A stretch of 6,662 nucleotides of DNA from the NCBI GenBank assembly GCA_045643185.1, contig JAZUKH010000234.1, positions 1 to 6,662 on the forward strand, in the 5' to 3' direction. A program made the position numbers and the translations under genes. Positions 6,029 to 6,662 of this stretch are shown here, piece by piece. Under the pieces are notes generated by a model that saw only the letters and a program-made list of their open reading frames with translations, ran no database searches and was not told the origin of the DNA. Each line of letters opens with the position of its first letter. The stretch's first letter is position 1. The stretch comes from RGIG464 sp045643185 (GTDB lineage Bacteria > Myxococcota_A > Bradymonadia > UBA4248).

Positions 6029-6489
6029 ATTCGCAGAACGAAACGCGGTCCTTCTTCGCCCAACTCGCCGTTGGGCACAAAGCCAGCTCGTTGGAGTACG
6101 CGCTGAGACGCCTCATTCTGCGGCTCGGTTTCAGCTTCGACGCGCGTCACAGCTGGCTGGGATGCCGCCCAACGAGCCATCGCCGTGACGGCTTCGGTCA
6201 TATAGCCTTGGTGTTCAAATTCAGACGAAAGACCGTAGCCGATCTCGACGCAGCCATCGTCGGAAATACCTTTAAATGACAGATTACCGACAACGACCTC
6301 GTGATCCTCGCGAAGCACCATGAACCAGATGCCATACCACATTCGCAATTCGGGATGCTGAAGACAGCCATCGAGCATTTCGGAATAAGCCTGTCGAAGT
6401 TCAGCCACAGGCTCGTGCTCAACAAACGTGCGCATTTCTTCGTCCGTAGCCAGGTAAATATCCAGTCGTTCAGTCTTGATCTCGTCCAT
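6025..6489 (-). CDS. GNAT-family N-acetyltransferase, RimJ/RimL-like
   Basis: This enzyme should transfer acetyl from acetyl-CoA to an amine on a protein N-terminus or a small molecule in the cytoplasm; the substrate is unknown. The 154-residue protein begins MDEIKTERLDIYL, the usual TERL-type opening of this subfamily. Core strands are VVVGNLSFKG (65-74) and VEIGYGLSSEFEHQGYMTEA (81-100). The latter includes the acetyl-CoA loop, here HQGYMTEA rather than the commoner RGxGYATEA. NEASQRVLQRAGF (125-137) is the C-terminal motif B. The length is normal for a compact GNAT. ATG 6489 is chosen because AAAGG (6497-6501) lies 7 bases upstream. The in-frame ATG at 6525 has only a poor site and lies within a stem. 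A 16-residue leader ORF ends 16 bases upstream. The stop shares CTAG with the lipoprotein gene. Confidence 0.92.
   Translation of the reverse strand: MDEIKTERLDIYLATDEEMRTFVEHEPVAELRQAYSEMLDGCLQHPELRMWYGIWFMVLREDHEVVVGNLSFKGISDDGCVEIGYGLSSEFEHQGYMTEAVTAMARWAASQPAVTRVEAETEPQNEASQRVLQRAGFVPNGELGEEGPRFVLRI
6058..6076. repeat. Hairpin near the convergent gene junction
   Basis: GCCCAAC-TCGCC-GTTGGGC is a perfect 7-bp stem with a 5-base loop, about 30 bases past the lipoprotein stop and inside the GNAT coding region. No T run follows on the plus strand. It could help define the lipoprotein mRNA 3' end, but it also simply encodes PNGELG. Confidence 0.35.
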
Positions 6490-6505
6490 GCGTGTACCTT
6501 TAAAA

Positions 6506-6556
6506 TCATTCCGGTTGGTACACATGTTCGAAGCACAGCCTGCTAAGCTTCGACAT
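6506..6556 (-). CDS. Putative 16-residue leader peptide upstream of the GNAT gene
   Basis: The ORF encodes MSKLSRLCFEHVYQPE and ends in TGA, 16 bases before the GNAT start. It has the best ribosome binding site on this message, AAGGAG (6564-6569) with a 7-base gap to ATG. It is out of frame with the GNAT gene, so it is not an N-terminal extension. The peptide has no signal sequence and no run of a single amino acid of the classical attenuator kind. Its start codon and part of its ribosome binding site fall in competing inverted repeats. It may couple or gate GNAT translation. That the peptide is made is inference from the site and position alone. Confidence 0.45.
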   Translation of the reverse strand: MSKLSRLCFEHVYQPE

Positions 6557-6574
6557 GTTATTGCTCCTTAGCAG
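6522..6574 (-). promoter_or_regulatory. Overlapping inverted repeats in the GNAT leader (pseudoknot or switch)
   Basis: Stem A pairs ACATGTTCGAAGC (6522-6534) with GCTTCGACATGT (6547-6558), 12 pairs with one bulged base. Stem B pairs CTGCTAAG (6540-6547) with CTTAGCAG (6567-6574), 8 perfect pairs. One arm of B lies in the loop of A, so they form either a pseudoknot or alternatives sharing base 6547. Stem A contains the leader ATG (6554-6556) and the alternative ATG at 6525. Stem B contains the AAG of the leader AAGGAG. The arrangement would let folding control leader translation; this is inference. Confidence 0.5.
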
Positions 6575-6662
6575 TGGAGAAAGTTTTAATAGAGAGCACA
6601 TGAACGCAAAGCGTTCGAAGCGCGTGTCATAAAACGAAACTAAAAGCGCCAACAGTATGAAA
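6575..6662. other. Upstream region of the GNAT message, no gene seen
   Basis: This should hold the GNAT promoter on the minus strand, but I see no strong -35/-10 pair. The clearest -10-like string, TTAAAA around 6584-6589, lacks a well-spaced -35. A perfect hairpin GAACGC-AAA-GCGTTC lies at 6602-6616. The octamer-plus-one GTTCGAAGC occurs here and again at 6526-6534. The neighbouring gene beyond 6662 is not visible. Confidence 0.4.

Noticed and set aside
6490..6525. Longer GNAT start at ATG 6525
   Set aside because: Its AGCAGG site is too far upstream, the extra 12 residues do not fit the family, and ATG 6489 has a well-spaced AAAGG.

Overview
The window looks like chromosomal DNA of a Gram-negative bacterium. 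It encodes an inner-membrane RND efflux pump, a matching periplasmic adaptor lipoprotein, and a second, cysteine-rich lipoprotein with a lipobox. Secreted lipoproteins with an acidic low-complexity linker followed by repeated six-cysteine modules are typical of deltaproteobacterial-type lineages (Myxococcota, Bradymonadota and relatives). That placement is inference from protein style, because no rRNA or tRNA is present.

Layout, left to right. Positions 1-2785 (minus) hold most of an AcrB/HAE1-type RND permease whose last roughly 100-150 residues lie beyond the left edge. Positions 2786-3003 are a spacer containing a strong intrinsic terminator on the minus strand (2929-2975) and the leader of the pump gene. 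Positions 3004-4299 (minus) encode the AcrA-like adaptor lipoprotein that should partner the pump; it has an unusual Ala/Pro-rich C-terminal tail. No TolC-like outer-membrane channel is visible. Positions 4300-4984 are a divergent spacer with no convincing gene but several inverted and direct repeats, including two hairpins in tandem (4732-4800). Positions 4985-6028 (plus) encode a 347-residue lipoprotein with an Asp/Lys/Thr/Gln linker and 30 cysteines in five blocks of six. Positions 6025-6489 (minus) encode a small RimJ/RimL-like GNAT acetyltransferase that converges on the lipoprotein gene; the two genes share one palindromic CTAG that supplies both TAG stops. Upstream of the GNAT gene is a 16-residue leader ORF (6506-6556, minus) with an excellent ribosome binding site, embedded in two mutually overlapping inverted repeats.

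How the genes fit together: the adaptor and pump form a tripartite efflux system whose two genes are separated by a terminator, so adaptor is probably made in excess of pump or the pump has its own promoter. The cysteine-rich lipoprotein and the acetyltransferase have no obvious functional tie to the efflux genes or to each other. The most novel-looking items are the five-module lipoprotein and the structured leader of the acetyltransferase gene. I see no mobile element, CRISPR array, tRNA or rRNA.
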